From: Gammaproteobacteria bacterium HGW-Gammaproteobacteria-13
GTDB lineage: Bacteria; Pseudomonadota; Gammaproteobacteria; Pseudomonadales; Pseudomonadaceae
Assembly: GCA_002840155.1 (NCBI GenBank)
Contig: PGZH01000002.1
Location: forward strand, 62,001 to 126,000
DNA: 64,000 nt
Direction: 5' to 3'
Under the pieces are notes generated by a model, which saw only the letters and a program-made list of their open reading frames with translations, was not told where the DNA came from and did not search any database. Of the stretch, positions 17,635 to 27,129 are shown in pieces (the first letter of the stretch is position 1; each line of letters starts with the position of its first letter). The position numbers and the translations under genes were made by a program.

Positions 17635-19914
17635 TCACGCCTGGATATCCGACGCTGGATTGATCATGCGGCCCAGGCCGAGGTTGCGCAGGGCCAGTTG
17701 CAGGGTGCTGTGGATTACCTGCGGGTTGTCGATGCTCATCACCTGGCCGAGCAACTCCTGGGCCTTGCCCATGCTGATCTGGCGTAGCAGCCATTTCACC
17801 TTGGGCAGGTTGGTGGCGTTCATCGACAAGCCATCGAAGCCCATGGCCATCAGCAACACGGCGCACGCCGGGTCACCGGCCATCTCACCGCAGATGCTCA
17901 CCGGTTTGCCTTCGGCATGGGCACCGGCCACCACCAGGCGCAGCGCCTGCAGCACCGCCGGATGGAGGAAGTCGTAGAGGTCAGCGACCCGCGGGTTGTT
18001 ACGGTCCACGGCCAACAGGTATTGGGTCAGGTCATTCGAGCCGACCGAGAGGAAGTCGACTTGGCGTGCCAGCTCGCGCACCTGATAGACCGCCGCCGGA
18101 ATCTCGATCATCACGCCAACCGGTGGCAGCGGCACGTCGGTGCCTTCGTCGCGCACCTCACCCCAGGCGCGGTGAATCAGGTGCAGCGCCTCTTCCAGCT
18201 CCTGAATGCCGGAAATCATCGGCAGCAGGATGCGCAGGTTGTTCAACCCTTCGCTGGCCTTGAGCATGGCGCGGGTCTGCACCAGGAAGATTTCCGGGTG
18301 GTCGAGGGTGACGCGGATACCGCGCCAGCCGAGGAAGGGGTTGTCTTCCTTGATCGGGAAATAGCTCAGCGCCTTGTCGCCGCCGATATCCAGGCTGCGC
18401 ATGGTCACCGGCAGCGGGTGGAAGGCGGCCAGTTGCTCGCGATAGATCGCCAGCTGCTCCTTCTCGCTGGGGAAGCGCTCCTTGATCATAAACGGCACTT
18501 CGGTGCGGTACAGGCCAACACCTTCGGCGCCGCGCTCCTGAGCGCGCTTTACATCGGCAAGCAGGCCGGTGTTGACCCACAGCGGCATACGATGGCCGTC
18601 GAGGGTTTCGCACGGCAAGGCGCGTAGCGCGTCGAGGCCCTGGGCCAGCTGGCGCTCTTCCTCAACCACTTCGGCGTATTGCTTGCGCAACACTTCGCTG
18701 GGGTTGGTGAACACCTCACCGTGGTAACCGTCGACGATCAGCTGAATGCCGTCGATTTTCGAATACGGCAGGTCAACCACGCCCATGACCGTGGGGATAC
18801 CCATGGCGCGGGCGAAGATCGCCACATGGGAGTTGCCCGAACCCTGCACCGACACCAAGCCGACCAGCTTGCCTTCCGGCACCTCGCCAAGCATCGCCGG
18901 CGACAGTTCTTCGCTGACCAGAATGCAATTGTCCGGATAGACCAGGGTCTGCTGACGCGCCTGCTGCAGATAGGCAAGCAGACGCCGGCCAAGGTCTTTG
19001 ACGTCGCTGGCACGCTCGCGCAGGTAGGCGTCGTCCATCAGTTCGAAACGGTTGATGTGTTCGCCAATCACCTGACGCAGTGCGCCCTGCGCCCACTGGC
19101 CGGTGCGGATGACCTTGACCACCTCGTTACCTAGGGCGGCGTCTTCCAGCATCATCAGATAGACATCGAACAGCGCACGCTCTTCGGGGCGCAACTGGGT
19201 GGCCATCTTCGCCGACAGCGCGCGCATGTCGCTGCGCACACCTTCCAGGGCGTTATTGAACAGGGTCAGCTCAGCGGCGATGTCATCGACAGTTTTATCC
19301 GGCACAACCTCCAGATCGGCCGGCGGCAATACCACCACCGCCGTACCCACCGCCGCGCCAGGCGAGCCTGGCACGCCGACGAATTTGGCTTCCTGAATGC
19401 CCTTGCCCTGCCGACCCAGGCCGCGGATCGAGCCCGTGGCCTCGGCGTGGGCGATAACCCCAGCGAGCTGCGCGCTCATGGTGACCAGGAAGGCCTCTTC
19501 ACCCTCGTCGAACTGGCGCTGTTCTTTCTGCTGGATGACCAATACGCCCATCACCTTGCGGTGGTGAATGATCGGTGCACCAAGGAAGGAGGCGTAACGC
19601 TCCTCGCCGGTCTCGGCAAAGTAGCGATAGCGCGGGTGTTCGGAGGCGTGTTCGAGGTTGAGCGGCTCTTCGCGGGTACCGACCAGGCCGACCAGACCCT
19701 CGTTGGGCGCCATGCTGACCTTGCCGATGGCTTTCTTGTTCAAGCCCTCGGTGGCCATCAGCACAAAGCGGTTGGTTTCCGGGTCAAGCAGGTAGACCGA
19801 GCAGACCTGGCTGCCCATGGCCTCGCGCACTCGCTGCACGATAATGCCCAGCGCCGCCTTGAGGTCCTTGGCGGCATTTACTTCCTGGACAATCTTGCGC
19901 AGCGTATTGAGCAT
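17635..19914 (-). CDS. ptsP: Phosphoenolpyruvate-protein phosphotransferase PtsP (EI-Ntr)
   Basis: First enzyme of the nitrogen phosphotransferase system: takes phosphate from PEP and passes it to NPr (PtsO) and then EIIA-Ntr. 759 residues, the usual length. Domains in order: GAF (about 1-165), linker, EI N-terminal domain with the phosphorylated histidine in QGSGNSHVAIFARAMGIP (His about 363), and the PEP-binding barrel (about 430-745) with FLSVGSNDLTQY and the catalytic cysteine in SICGEMAGDP. Located 18 bases behind rppH. In P. aeruginosa and relatives PtsP affects nitrogen and carbon balance and virulence traits. Confidence 0.96.
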   Translation of the reverse strand: MLNTLRKIVQEVNAAKDLKAALGIIVQRVREAMGSQVCSVYLLDPETNRFVLMATEGLNKKAIGKVSMAPNEGLVGLVGTREEPLNLEHASEHPRYRYFAETGEERYASFLGAPIIHHRKVMGVLVIQQKEQRQFDEGEEAFLVTMSAQLAGVIAHAEATGSIRGLGRQGKGIQEAKFVGVPGSPGAAVGTAVVVLPPADLEVVPDKTVDDIAAELTLFNNALEGVRSDMRALSAKMATQLRPEERALFDVYLMMLEDAALGNEVVKVIRTGQWAQGALRQVIGEHINRFELMDDAYLRERASDVKDLGRRLLAYLQQARQQTLVYPDNCILVSEELSPAMLGEVPEGKLVGLVSVQGSGNSHVAIFARAMGIPTVMGVVDLPYSKIDGIQLIVDGYHGEVFTNPSEVLRKQYAEVVEEERQLAQGLDALRALPCETLDGHRMPLWVNTGLLADVKRAQERGAEGVGLYRTEVPFMIKERFPSEKEQLAIYREQLAAFHPLPVTMRSLDIGGDKALSYFPIKEDNPFLGWRGIRVTLDHPEIFLVQTRAMLKASEGLNNLRILLPMISGIQELEEALHLIHRAWGEVRDEGTDVPLPPVGVMIEIPAAVYQVRELARQVDFLSVGSNDLTQYLLAVDRNNPRVADLYDFLHPAVLQALRLVVAGAHAEGKPVSICGEMAGDPACAVLLMAMGFDGLSMNATNLPKVKWLLRQISMGKAQELLGQVMSIDNPQVIHSTLQLALRNLGLGRMINPASDIQA

Positions 19915-19932
19915 GCTTGGCTCTAGCCTGTG

Positions 19933-20412
19933 TCAGTCCCGCGCCAAAAGGCGCGGAGCGAGTTCCTTGAGGGCGCGACGGTAAACCTCGCGCTTGAATG
20001 TCACCACCTGGCCCAGCGGGTACCAGTAACTGACCCAGCGCCAGCCGTCGAATTCCGGCTTGCCAGTCAGGTCCATGCGCACCCGGTCTTCTGCGCCCGT
20101 TAGACGCAGCAGGAACCACTTCTGTTTCTGCCCGATGCACAGCGGTTGGCTGTGCGTGCGCACCAAACGCTGAGGCAGACGATAACGCAACCAGCCCCGG
20201 GTGCAGGCGAGAATTTTCACATCCTGCTGTTCCAGGCCGACTTCTTCATTCAATTCACGGTACAGCGCTTCTTCCGGCGACTCATGGTCATTGATCCCGC
20301 CCTGCGGGAACTGCCAAGCGTCCTGGTTTATCCGACGCGCCCACAGCACCTGGCCGACATCATTGGTCAGAATGATGCCGACATTCGGGCGAAAACCATC
20401 GGAATCGATCAC
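19933..20412 (-). CDS. rppH: RNA pyrophosphohydrolase RppH
   Basis: Removes pyrophosphate from the 5' triphosphate end of mRNA and so starts decay. 159 residues; the Nudix box [20 protein letters not shown] continues into VGL and has all required residues. The GTG at 20412 gives [15 protein letters not shown], which matches the E. coli N-terminus (MIDDDGYRPNVGIV) as I recall it; a TTG three codons earlier is less likely. GAGG lies nine bases upstream. Co-transcribed with ptsP, 18 bases apart, the same pairing as in P. aeruginosa. Confidence 0.95.
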   Translation of the reverse strand: MIDSDGFRPNVGIILTNDVGQVLWARRINQDAWQFPQGGINDHESPEEALYRELNEEVGLEQQDVKILACTRGWLRYRLPQRLVRTHSQPLCIGQKQKWFLLRLTGAEDRVRMDLTGKPEFDGWRWVSYWYPLGQVVTFKREVYRRALKELAPRLLARD

Positions 20413-20566
20413 GGCACACAACCTCGTAAACGCCTGAATTTAAGACATGGGGCATTGTTCCACAAAGGCCGCGGCAGCAGCAACGCGAGCGGCCCGTGTA
20501 ATAGGAAAGCCTTATAAAAGCCGTTATTCTGGCCGCCTTTCGTGGCTGGCAATCAAAGGTGCTCCC

Positions 20567-21220
20567 GTGCGTTTGGCTTTATTCGATCTCGACAACACCC
20601 TGCTCGGCGGCGACAGCGACCACGCCTGGGGCGATTACCTGTGTGAGCGCGGCATCCTCGACGGCATCGCCTACAAGGCGCGCAACGATGCGTTCTATCA
20701 GGACTACCTGGCCGGCAACCTGAATATCACCGACTACCTGAATTTCAGCCTGGAGATTCTCGGTCGCACGGAAATGGCCCAGCTGCAGCAGTGGCATCGC
20801 GAATTTATGCGCGACTGCGTCGAGCCGATCATCCTCGCCAAAGGTGAAGCACTGCTCGCCGAGCACCGCGAGGCGGGCGACAAGTTGCTGATCATCACCG
20901 CGACCAACCGCTTCGTCACCGCGCCGATTGCCGCGCGCTTGGGTGTCGACACCTTGCTGGCCACCGAATGCGAAATGGCGGACGGCCGCTACACCGGGCG
21001 CACCACCGAAGTGCCGTGCTTCAAGGAGGGCAAGGTCACTCGCCTCAACCGCTGGTTGACGGAAAGCGGCCTTAACCTCAACGACAGCTACTTCTACAGT
21101 GACTCAATGAACGACCTGCCCCTGCTGGAGCAAGTCACTCATCCTTTCGCCGTCGATCCCGACCCAAACCTGCGCGCCGAAGCAGAGAAGCGCGGCTGGC
21201 CGGTTATCTCGCTGCGCTGA
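20567..21220 (+). CDS. HAD hydrolase subfamily IB (phosphoserine-phosphatase-like)
   Basis: 217 residues. HAD motif I is [19 protein letters not shown] right at the N-terminus, motif II is in [10 protein letters not shown], and motif III/IV region [11 protein letters not shown] is intact, so the enzyme should be a Mg2+-dependent phosphatase. The layout fits the SerB-related TIGR01490-type group whose substrates are mostly unknown. The start is GTG at 20567 with AAGGTG just upstream; the frame is open to 20447 but that part is not protein-like. Divergent from rppH. Confidence 0.85.
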   Translation: MRLALFDLDNTLLGGDSDHAWGDYLCERGILDGIAYKARNDAFYQDYLAGNLNITDYLNFSLEILGRTEMAQLQQWHREFMRDCVEPIILAKGEALLAEHREAGDKLLIITATNRFVTAPIAARLGVDTLLATECEMADGRYTGRTTEVPCFKEGKVTRLNRWLTESGLNLNDSYFYSDSMNDLPLLEQVTHPFAVDPDPNLRAEAEKRGWPVISLR

Positions 21221-21301
21221 GATTGATGGGTATCACTGCTCTCAACCTGCGCGGCCCGGCCCATTCTATGGCGTTTTCCGTGAACACTCGGGCATAGACC
21301 C

Positions 21302-21380
21302 GTAGCCCGGATAAGCTCCGGCGCAATCCGGGGATAGGTTGTGCAGCCGACATTGTTTCCCCGGATTGCATCCGGGCTAC
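21302..21380. repeat. Inverted-repeat element, GTAGCCCGGAT family, copy 1
   Basis: GTAGCCCGGAT (21302-21312) and ATCCGGGCTAC (21370-21380) are perfect inverted ends; inner parts CAATCCGGGG and TTTCCCCGGATTG extend the symmetry. A related element is at 55565-55624. Non-coding and located between a gene end and a terminator. Confidence 0.75.
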
Positions 21381-21400
21381 GAGGCTGACAGCCATCCAAT

Positions 21401-21430
21401 AAAAACGCCGCCTGATCAGGCGGCGTTTTT
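21401..21430. terminator. Bidirectional intrinsic terminator
   Basis: A perfect 30-base palindrome from AAAAACGCCGCCTGA to TCAGGCGGCGTTTTT. It has A and T runs on both sides and lies between convergent genes, so it can stop transcription from both. Confidence 0.95.
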
Positions 21431-21443
21431 ATGTGCGCGCATA

Positions 21444-21884
21444 TCAGGCCGGTTTGGCGCCCATCAGGCCCATGATGATCAGCAACAGCAACATAATCAG
21501 CCCGGCATAGGTCGCGCAGAAACCCAGCAGACGCTTGGGTGCAGGTGCGCCATTCAGGGCTTGCCAGGCGCCCAGACGGCCCGCCAACAAAAGTCCGATC
21601 AGCATCAACACAGCGAACAGCACACTGCTGAACAGCAACCAGGTCTGACTCAGCGGCCAACCGATGAGGTCAACCAGCAACCAACCGGTGACCGGCAGGC
21701 TCAGAGCCAGCAGACCGAGCACCGGCAGGCTGATCAGGCGGGTGCGCTTGAGCTTGCGCTGCAGAACAGCGGAATCGCCACTGCGCGAGGCCTTCCAGAG
21801 CATAAACAGGTGCACGGGCACCCCAACCAGCAAGAGGATGCCGGGCAGCATGTGCAGCATTTTCAGCAATGGGTAATGTTCCAT
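21444..21884 (-). CDS. Small membrane protein, DUF2269-like
   Basis: 146 residues with four hydrophobic segments (about 8-28, 50-72, 80-100, 122-142). It begins MEHYPLLKMLHMLPGILLLV, with conserved-looking histidines (HYP, LHML, HLFML) placed as in small membrane proteins of the DUF2269 group, where they might bind heme or metal; this is only a suggestion. AGGA lies about seven bases before the ATG at 21884. It follows ilvA by 26 bases on the same strand and may be co-transcribed with it. Confidence 0.65.
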   Translation of the reverse strand: MEHYPLLKMLHMLPGILLLVGVPVHLFMLWKASRSGDSAVLQRKLKRTRLISLPVLGLLALSLPVTGWLLVDLIGWPLSQTWLLFSSVLFAVLMLIGLLLAGRLGAWQALNGAPAPKRLLGFCATYAGLIMLLLLIIMGLMGAKPA

Positions 21885-21910
21885 TGTTTCAGTCCTACCG
21901 GGTTTCCGGC

Positions 21911-23425
21911 TTATCCAAGAAAGAGTTTGTACGCCGGGTTATCGCTCTCATCCCAGTAGGGATAGCCGATGGCTTCCAGCGCCGCCGGCACCAGATGACG
22001 CTCCGCGTGCGGCACCTGAAGGCCCGCGACCACGCGACCATCGGCAGCGCCGTGGTTACGGTAGTGGAACATCGAGATATTCCAGCGCCCACCCAATTTC
22101 TGTAAGAAATTAAACAGCGCGCCCGGCCGCTCGGGAAACTCGAAGCGGTACACGCACTCATCCGGCACCGCTGCCGCATGGCCGCCGACCATATGACGGA
22201 TATGCAGTTTGGCCAGTTCGTTGTCGGTCAGGTCCAGCACCGGGAAGCCCTGCTCGCGCAGGCCCTGCACCAGCGCCGCACGCGGATCGCTTTCCGGGTG
22301 GGTCTGCACGCCGACAAAGATGTGTGCCTCTTTATCTTCGTGATAGCGATAGTTGAACTCGGTGATCTGCCGCTTGCCGATGGCCTCGCAGAACGCCTTG
22401 AAGCTGCCAGGCTGCTCGGGGATGGTCACGGCGATGATCGCTTCGCGCTTCTCACCCAACTCGGCGCGCTCGGCGACATGACGCAGGCGATCAAAGTTGA
22501 CGTTGGCCCCCGAGTCGATACCCACCAGCACCTGACCGCTGCAGCCTTCGCGCTCCACGTACTTCTTGATCCCAGCCACGCTCAGCGCACCGGCCGGCTC
22601 GGTGATCGAACGGGTGTCGTCGTAGATATCCTTGATCGCCGCACAGATCTCATCGGTGCTGACGGTGATCACCTCATCGACATGATCTTTGCACACATCA
22701 AAAGTGTGCTGACCGATCTGCGCCACCGCCACGCCATCGGCAAACAGCCCAACCTGCGGCAACACCACGCGCTCGCCGGCCGCCATGGCGGCCTGCAGGC
22801 AGTTGGAGTCGTCCGGCTCGACACCGATGATCTTGATTTCCGGGCGCAGGTATTTCACATAAGCGGCGATTCCCGCGATCAGGCCGCCACCGCCCACCGG
22901 CACGAAGATCGCATCGAGCTGGCCCGGCTGCTGGCGGAGGATTTCCATGGCAACGGTGCCCTGGCCGGCGATAGTGTGCGGGTCATCGTAGGGATGGATA
23001 TAGATGTAGCCTTTCTCATCCACCAGTTTCAGCGAATAGGCCAGCGCCTCGGGAAAGCTGTCGCCATGCAACACCACCTTGCCACCACGGGAGCGCACGC
23101 CCTGCACCTTGATCTCCGGGGTGGTCTTGGGCATCACGATGGTGGCTTTGACCCCCAGCACCTTGGCCGCCAGCGCCAGGCCCTGGGCATGGTTGCCAGC
23201 CGAGGCAGTAACTACTCCGCGCGCCTGCTCTTCAACGGAGAGCTGCGCCAGCTTGTTGTAAGCGCCACGAATCTTGAACGAGTACACCGGCTGCAGGTCT
23301 TCGCGCTTGAGCAGAATCTGGTTACCCAGGCGCTCGGAAAGCTGGTTGGCGGCTTGCAGCGGGGTTTCCACCGCCACGTCATAGACGCGCGAGGTGAGGA
23401 TCTTCTTGACGTACTGTTCGAGCAT
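21911..23425 (-). CDS. ilvA: Threonine ammonia-lyase, biosynthetic
   Basis: Deaminates threonine to 2-oxobutyrate, the first committed step to isoleucine. 504 residues from the ATG at 23425 ([10 protein letters not shown]); an ATG three codons upstream is possible. The PLP lysine is in [12 protein letters not shown], the glycine-rich PLP phosphate loop is [11 protein letters not shown], and the C-terminal 180 residues hold two ACT-like regulatory domains ([19 protein letters not shown] and [19 protein letters not shown]), so isoleucine feedback control is expected. Divergent from rpiA. Together with ilvD it places two branched-chain biosynthesis genes in this window. Confidence 0.96.
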   Translation of the reverse strand: MLEQYVKKILTSRVYDVAVETPLQAANQLSERLGNQILLKREDLQPVYSFKIRGAYNKLAQLSVEEQARGVVTASAGNHAQGLALAAKVLGVKATIVMPKTTPEIKVQGVRSRGGKVVLHGDSFPEALAYSLKLVDEKGYIYIHPYDDPHTIAGQGTVAMEILRQQPGQLDAIFVPVGGGGLIAGIAAYVKYLRPEIKIIGVEPDDSNCLQAAMAAGERVVLPQVGLFADGVAVAQIGQHTFDVCKDHVDEVITVSTDEICAAIKDIYDDTRSITEPAGALSVAGIKKYVEREGCSGQVLVGIDSGANVNFDRLRHVAERAELGEKREAIIAVTIPEQPGSFKAFCEAIGKRQITEFNYRYHEDKEAHIFVGVQTHPESDPRAALVQGLREQGFPVLDLTDNELAKLHIRHMVGGHAAAVPDECVYRFEFPERPGALFNFLQKLGGRWNISMFHYRNHGAADGRVVAGLQVPHAERHLVPAALEAIGYPYWDESDNPAYKLFLG

Positions 23426-23543
23426 GGCGGGCATCGCAGGCGGCTTTTCAGGGAGTCCGCGAGTCTACCCCAGCGTTGCGCCGAACGACCATACAAGCCA
23501 CGGGGTTTTCCCCGACCTACGTCCGTTGGCCGCCCAGCCGCGC

Positions 23544-23549
23544 TATAAT
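23544..23549 (+). promoter_or_regulatory. -10 element of the rpiA promoter
   Basis: TATAAT, a perfect sigma-70 -10 hexamer, 37 bases before the rpiA start codon. No good -35 hexamer is found at the usual distance; TTGGCC at 23526 is too close. Confidence 0.55.
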
Positions 23550-23586
23550 TCGCGCCTTTCCTCACTCCCACGCCAGGCCCCCTACG

Positions 23587-24261
23587 ATGAACCAGGATCA
23601 ACTCAAGCAAGCCGTCGCCCAGGCTGCTGTCGACTTTATTCTTCCCAAACTCGACGCCAAGAGTGTGATCGGGGTCGGCACCGGCTCCACCGCCAACTGC
23701 TTTATCGATGCCCTGGCCAAGCACAAGATGGAATTCGACGGTGCCGTCGCCAGCTCCGAAGCCACCGCCGCACGCCTCAAGGGCCATGGCATTCCGGTGT
23801 ATGAGCTGAACACCGTTAGCGACCTGGAGTTCTACGTCGACGGCGCCGATGAGAGCGATGAACACCTCAACCTGATCAAGGGCGGCGGTGCGGCCCTGAC
23901 CCGCGAGAAGATCGTTGCCGCCGTGGCGCAGACATTTATCTGCATCGCCGACGCCAGCAAGCTGGTGCCGGTACTCGGTGCCTTCCCACTGCCGGTGGAA
24001 GTGATCCCGATGGCGCGCAGCCATGTAGCGCGCCAGCTGGTCAAACTCGGCGGTGATCCGGTGTACCGCGAAGGCGTGGTGACCGACAACGGCAATATCA
24101 TCCTCGACGTGTTCAACATGAGCATCACCGACCCGGTGACCCTCGAGCGCGAGATCAACGCCATCGTCGGCGTAGTCACCAACGGCCTGTTCGCTGCCCG
24201 TCCGGCCGACCTGCTGCTGCTTGGTACCGCTGAAGGCGTGAAAACGCTCAAGCGCGCCTGA
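23587..24261 (+). CDS. rpiA: Ribose-5-phosphate isomerase A
   Basis: Interconverts ribose 5-phosphate and ribulose 5-phosphate in the pentose phosphate pathway. 224 residues, normal size. Signature stretches [15 protein letters not shown] (substrate phosphate loop), [20 protein letters not shown] (catalytic Asp region) and [10 protein letters not shown] are present. The ATG at 23587 gives [14 protein letters not shown]; the earlier open frame is not enzyme-like. Divergent from ilvA, an arrangement also found in P. aeruginosa as I recall. Confidence 0.96.
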   Translation: MNQDQLKQAVAQAAVDFILPKLDAKSVIGVGTGSTANCFIDALAKHKMEFDGAVASSEATAARLKGHGIPVYELNTVSDLEFYVDGADESDEHLNLIKGGGAALTREKIVAAVAQTFICIADASKLVPVLGAFPLPVEVIPMARSHVARQLVKLGGDPVYREGVVTDNGNIILDVFNMSITDPVTLEREINAIVGVVTNGLFAARPADLLLLGTAEGVKTLKRA

Positions 24262-24352
24262 CGCCCAGAGCGGCAATAGCTGGCGGCTGTGCAAAAATGG
24301 ATCAAGTCGGCAGACAGCTCGCGCCCTTGGCGTCATGCTGCTGAGATTGCTT

Positions 24353-24370
24353 AGCAGGTCGTTAAAACGT
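24353..24370 (+). repeat. Lone end of the MITE-like repeat
   Basis: AGCAGGTCGTTAAAACGT closely matches the left terminus AGCAGGCTGTTGAAAACGTT of the 16611-16753 element, but no internal part or second end follows. It probably marks a decayed or excised copy. Confidence 0.4.
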
Positions 24371-24393
24371 AATCAGGATCGTCAGGGAGTTTT

Positions 24394-26178
24394 ATGTCCG
24401 CATTCGTCTCGTCCGCCCATGATCGCCAGTTGGAGCTCGCCGATCTGCTGCGTGAGCTGGTCGCCCAGGGTCGGACCAATCAGGACAATGCCGAGCAATG
24501 CCTGGCGATCCGCCGCAGCGCCGTCAGCAACCAGCAACACCCCCTGGAATTTCTCGCGGCCCAGCAACTCGACGACCTGAAAAACCCGGGCAAGAAGCTT
24601 GAGCTGGAAGGACTGACCAGCTGGCTGGCGGAGCAATGCGGTCAGCCGTTTCTGCGCATCGATCCGCTGAAAATCAATGTTGCCGCCATCACCCCGCTGA
24701 TGTCCTACGCCTTCGCCCAGCGCCACAAAATTCTTGCCGTGGCGGTGGACAACGACAGCGTAACCATCGCCAGCAGTCAGCCGCTGGTCAACAGCTGGGA
24801 AGCCAACCTGATCCATGTGCTTAAGCGCCCGATCAAGCGCGTGGTAGCCAGCCCGACGGATATCCAGCGCTTTACCGTGGAGTTCTACCGCCTGGCCAAA
24901 TCGGTCAGCGGCGCCTCGGCCGGCGACACGAAGATCAGCAGCATGGGCAACTTCGAGCAACTGCTCAATCTCGGCTCCCAGGATCAGGAGCCCGACGCCA
25001 ACGACGCGCATATCGTCAATATCGTCGACTGGCTGTTCCAGTACGCCTTTACCCAACGCGCCAGCGATATTCATATCGAGCCACGCCGCGAGCAGGGCAG
25101 CGTGCGCTTTCGCATCGACGGCGTGCTGCACACCGTCTACCAATTCCCGCCCCAGGTGACCATGGCCATCGTCAGCCGCCTGAAAAGCCTCGGACGGATG
25201 AACGTTGCAGAAAAGCGCAAACCGCAGGACGGCCGGGTCAAGACCAAGACCCCGGACGGCGGCGAGGTGGAACTGCGCCTGTCGACCCTGCCCACCGCGT
25301 TTGGCGAAAAGATGGTGATGCGGATTTTCGACCCGGAAGTACTGCTGAAAAGCTTCGACCAGCTGGGTTTCTCCGCCGATGACCTGAAACGCTGGCAGAG
25401 CATGACCAGCCAGCCCAACGGCATCATTCTGGTCACCGGCCCTACCGGCTCGGGCAAGACCACCACGCTGTACACCACGCTCAAGCAACTGGCCACGCCT
25501 GAGGTCAACCTCTGCACCATCGAAGACCCGATCGAGATGGTCGAGCCGGCCTTCAACCAGATGCAGGTGCAACACAATATCGACCTGACCTTCGCCAGCG
25601 GCGTACGCGCACTGATGCGCCAGGACCCGGACATCATCATGGTCGGCGAAATCCGCGACCTGGAAACGGCCGAGATGGCGATTCAGGCGGCGCTGACCGG
25701 CCACCTGGTGCTCTCGACCCTGCACACCAACGATGCCCCCAGCGCCATCACCCGCCTGCTAGAACTTGGCGTGCCGCACTACCTGCTCAAGTCCACCCTA
25801 CTTGGTGTGATGGCGCAGCGCCTGGTGCGCACCCTGTGCCCGCACTGCAAGGCGCCGCAGACCCTGGACGAAGACGGCTGGCAGAGCCTGACCAAACCCT
25901 GGAGTGCGCCGCTGCCGACTCAGGCCTGCAGTGCCGTCGGGTGCCTGGAGTGCCGCGACACCGGCTACCGCGGCCGCGCGGGGGTGTATGAAATCATGCT
26001 GATCAATGATGCGATGAAGCCCTTGATCACCGCCGACACCGACCTTGTTGCCCTGCGTCGGCATGCCTTCAAGGAAGGCATGCGCAGCCTGCGCCTGTCC
26101 GGCGCGCAGAAGGTCGCCGCTGGCCTGACCACCATTGAGGAAGTGCTGCGGGTGACTCCGCAGAGCGAGCAGAAATAG
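24394..26178 (+). CDS. GspE/PilB-type secretion ATPase, orphan
   Basis: 594 residues. N-terminal MshEN-like domain (about 45-170), then the CTE/NTE linker and the ATPase core: RASDIHIEPR (His/Asp box region), Walker A GPTGSGKTTT (about 349-358), Asp box and Walker B MRQDPDIIMVGEIRD, and the His box TGHLVLSTLHTNDA. A zinc-type tetracysteine is seen as CPHC and CLEC about 40 residues apart near the C-terminus. All parts expected of an assembly ATPase for type II secretion or type IV pili are intact, but no pilin, secretin, GspF or prepilin peptidase gene lies nearby. AGGGAG at 24383-24388 is the ribosome site. Confidence 0.9.
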   Translation: MSAFVSSAHDRQLELADLLRELVAQGRTNQDNAEQCLAIRRSAVSNQQHPLEFLAAQQLDDLKNPGKKLELEGLTSWLAEQCGQPFLRIDPLKINVAAITPLMSYAFAQRHKILAVAVDNDSVTIASSQPLVNSWEANLIHVLKRPIKRVVASPTDIQRFTVEFYRLAKSVSGASAGDTKISSMGNFEQLLNLGSQDQEPDANDAHIVNIVDWLFQYAFTQRASDIHIEPRREQGSVRFRIDGVLHTVYQFPPQVTMAIVSRLKSLGRMNVAEKRKPQDGRVKTKTPDGGEVELRLSTLPTAFGEKMVMRIFDPEVLLKSFDQLGFSADDLKRWQSMTSQPNGIILVTGPTGSGKTTTLYTTLKQLATPEVNLCTIEDPIEMVEPAFNQMQVQHNIDLTFASGVRALMRQDPDIIMVGEIRDLETAEMAIQAALTGHLVLSTLHTNDAPSAITRLLELGVPHYLLKSTLLGVMAQRLVRTLCPHCKAPQTLDEDGWQSLTKPWSAPLPTQACSAVGCLECRDTGYRGRAGVYEIMLINDAMKPLITADTDLVALRRHAFKEGMRSLRLSGAQKVAAGLTTIEEVLRVTPQSEQK

Positions 26179-26210
26179 CCTTAATGATCTGCTGCGCGTC
26201 GGCCCTACTG

Positions 26211-26310
26211 CGTTGAAAACAGGCTCGGAATGCTCATTTACATCAGTAAACTCCGCTTCCTCGCCTGTTTTCGCCTTGTATGGCTCTAGCTCGCGAGATC
26301 ATGAGCAGGC
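26211..26310. repeat. MITE-like intergenic repeat, copy 2 (inverted)
   Basis: The reverse complement of this stretch follows the 16611-16753 element closely over about 70 bases, including the central hairpin arms AAACAGGC (26217-26224) and GCCTGTTT (26263-26270) and the terminal GAGCAGGC at 26303-26310. Only one terminal repeat is recognisable, so the copy is decayed. Lies between convergent genes. Confidence 0.65.
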
Positions 26311-26312
26311 TC

Positions 26313-27020
26313 TCAGCCTTCACCGACACGACTCAGCGCCGCCACCCGCTGCGGCTTGCAGTCCAGGTAGGCGGAGGCTTTCAGCCAGCGCTGATTGGAA
26401 TGCCAGGCGAAGAGAAACTGCCCGCCCTTGAGCTGATCGACCACCATCCGCGCCACTTCCGGTCGCACCGCCGGGCAACCCAGGCTGCGACCGATACGGC
26501 CATGCTTCTGCACCCAGCCGGGGTTCACATAACCGGCGCCATGGATCACGATGGCGCGCTCGCGGGCCAGGTCATTCAGGCCGGGTTCCAGACCATCCAT
26601 ACGCAGGGAATAACCATGCTTGCCGCTGTAGCTTTCAGCGGTGCGGAATAACCCCAGACTGCTTTGATGGCTGCCCAACCGATTGGAGAACGCCTCGGCG
26701 AAGTTCTCCCCGGACTTGCGCCCGTGAGCGACAAAATCACGTAACAGCAAACGCTTGCGCTGCAGATCGAAGATCCACAACCGCCGCTCGGTGGAAGGCC
26801 GCGAATAATCGATCACCGCCAGTCGGCGCGCAGGCTCAGCACCATGATTGACCGCGCACTGCATGGCCGCCAGCGCATGCTGCAACGCCTGTTGATTAAG
26901 CCCAGGGGCAATCCGCACCAAATCCCTGAGCAGCCCATCCTGCTCCACGGCGGTTGCCGACAAGGGCATCCACGAAAGCCATAAGCCAATCAGACAGAAC
27001 CTGCCAAGACGTCCAAACAT
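26313..27020 (-). CDS. Murein L,D-transpeptidase catalytic-domain protein (YkuD_2 type)
   Basis: Exported protein of 235 residues with a signal peptide (MFGRLGRFCLIGLWLSW...). The catalytic region reads IVIHGAGYVNPGWV and GRSLGCPAVRPE: the histidine and the SxGCPA cysteine motif that define this L,D-transpeptidase-like family. Expected role is cross-linking or tailoring of peptidoglycan in the periplasm. The ATG at 27020 has GAGGT about nine bases upstream. It is divergent from a second, unrelated L,D-transpeptidase gene with only about 100 bases between them, so the pair may share control. Confidence 0.85.
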   Translation of the reverse strand: MFGRLGRFCLIGLWLSWMPLSATAVEQDGLLRDLVRIAPGLNQQALQHALAAMQCAVNHGAEPARRLAVIDYSRPSTERRLWIFDLQRKRLLLRDFVAHGRKSGENFAEAFSNRLGSHQSSLGLFRTAESYSGKHGYSLRMDGLEPGLNDLARERAIVIHGAGYVNPGWVQKHGRIGRSLGCPAVRPEVARMVVDQLKGGQFLFAWHSNQRWLKASAYLDCKPQRVAALSRVGEG

Positions 27021-27129
27021 TGCGCAAATACCTCTAGTACCTTCGGACGTCCTGTCACAAGATCCAACCATCGCCCGCCTATACTGGCTGCGGCCAAGTT
27101 GTTCTTAGCCCATGGAATGGAGCAGTAGA

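Noticed and set aside
23526-23549. Complete sigma-70 promoter TTGGCC-N12-TATAAT before rpiA
   Set aside because: A 12-base spacer is too short for a working -35/-10 pair, so only the -10 element was annotated.
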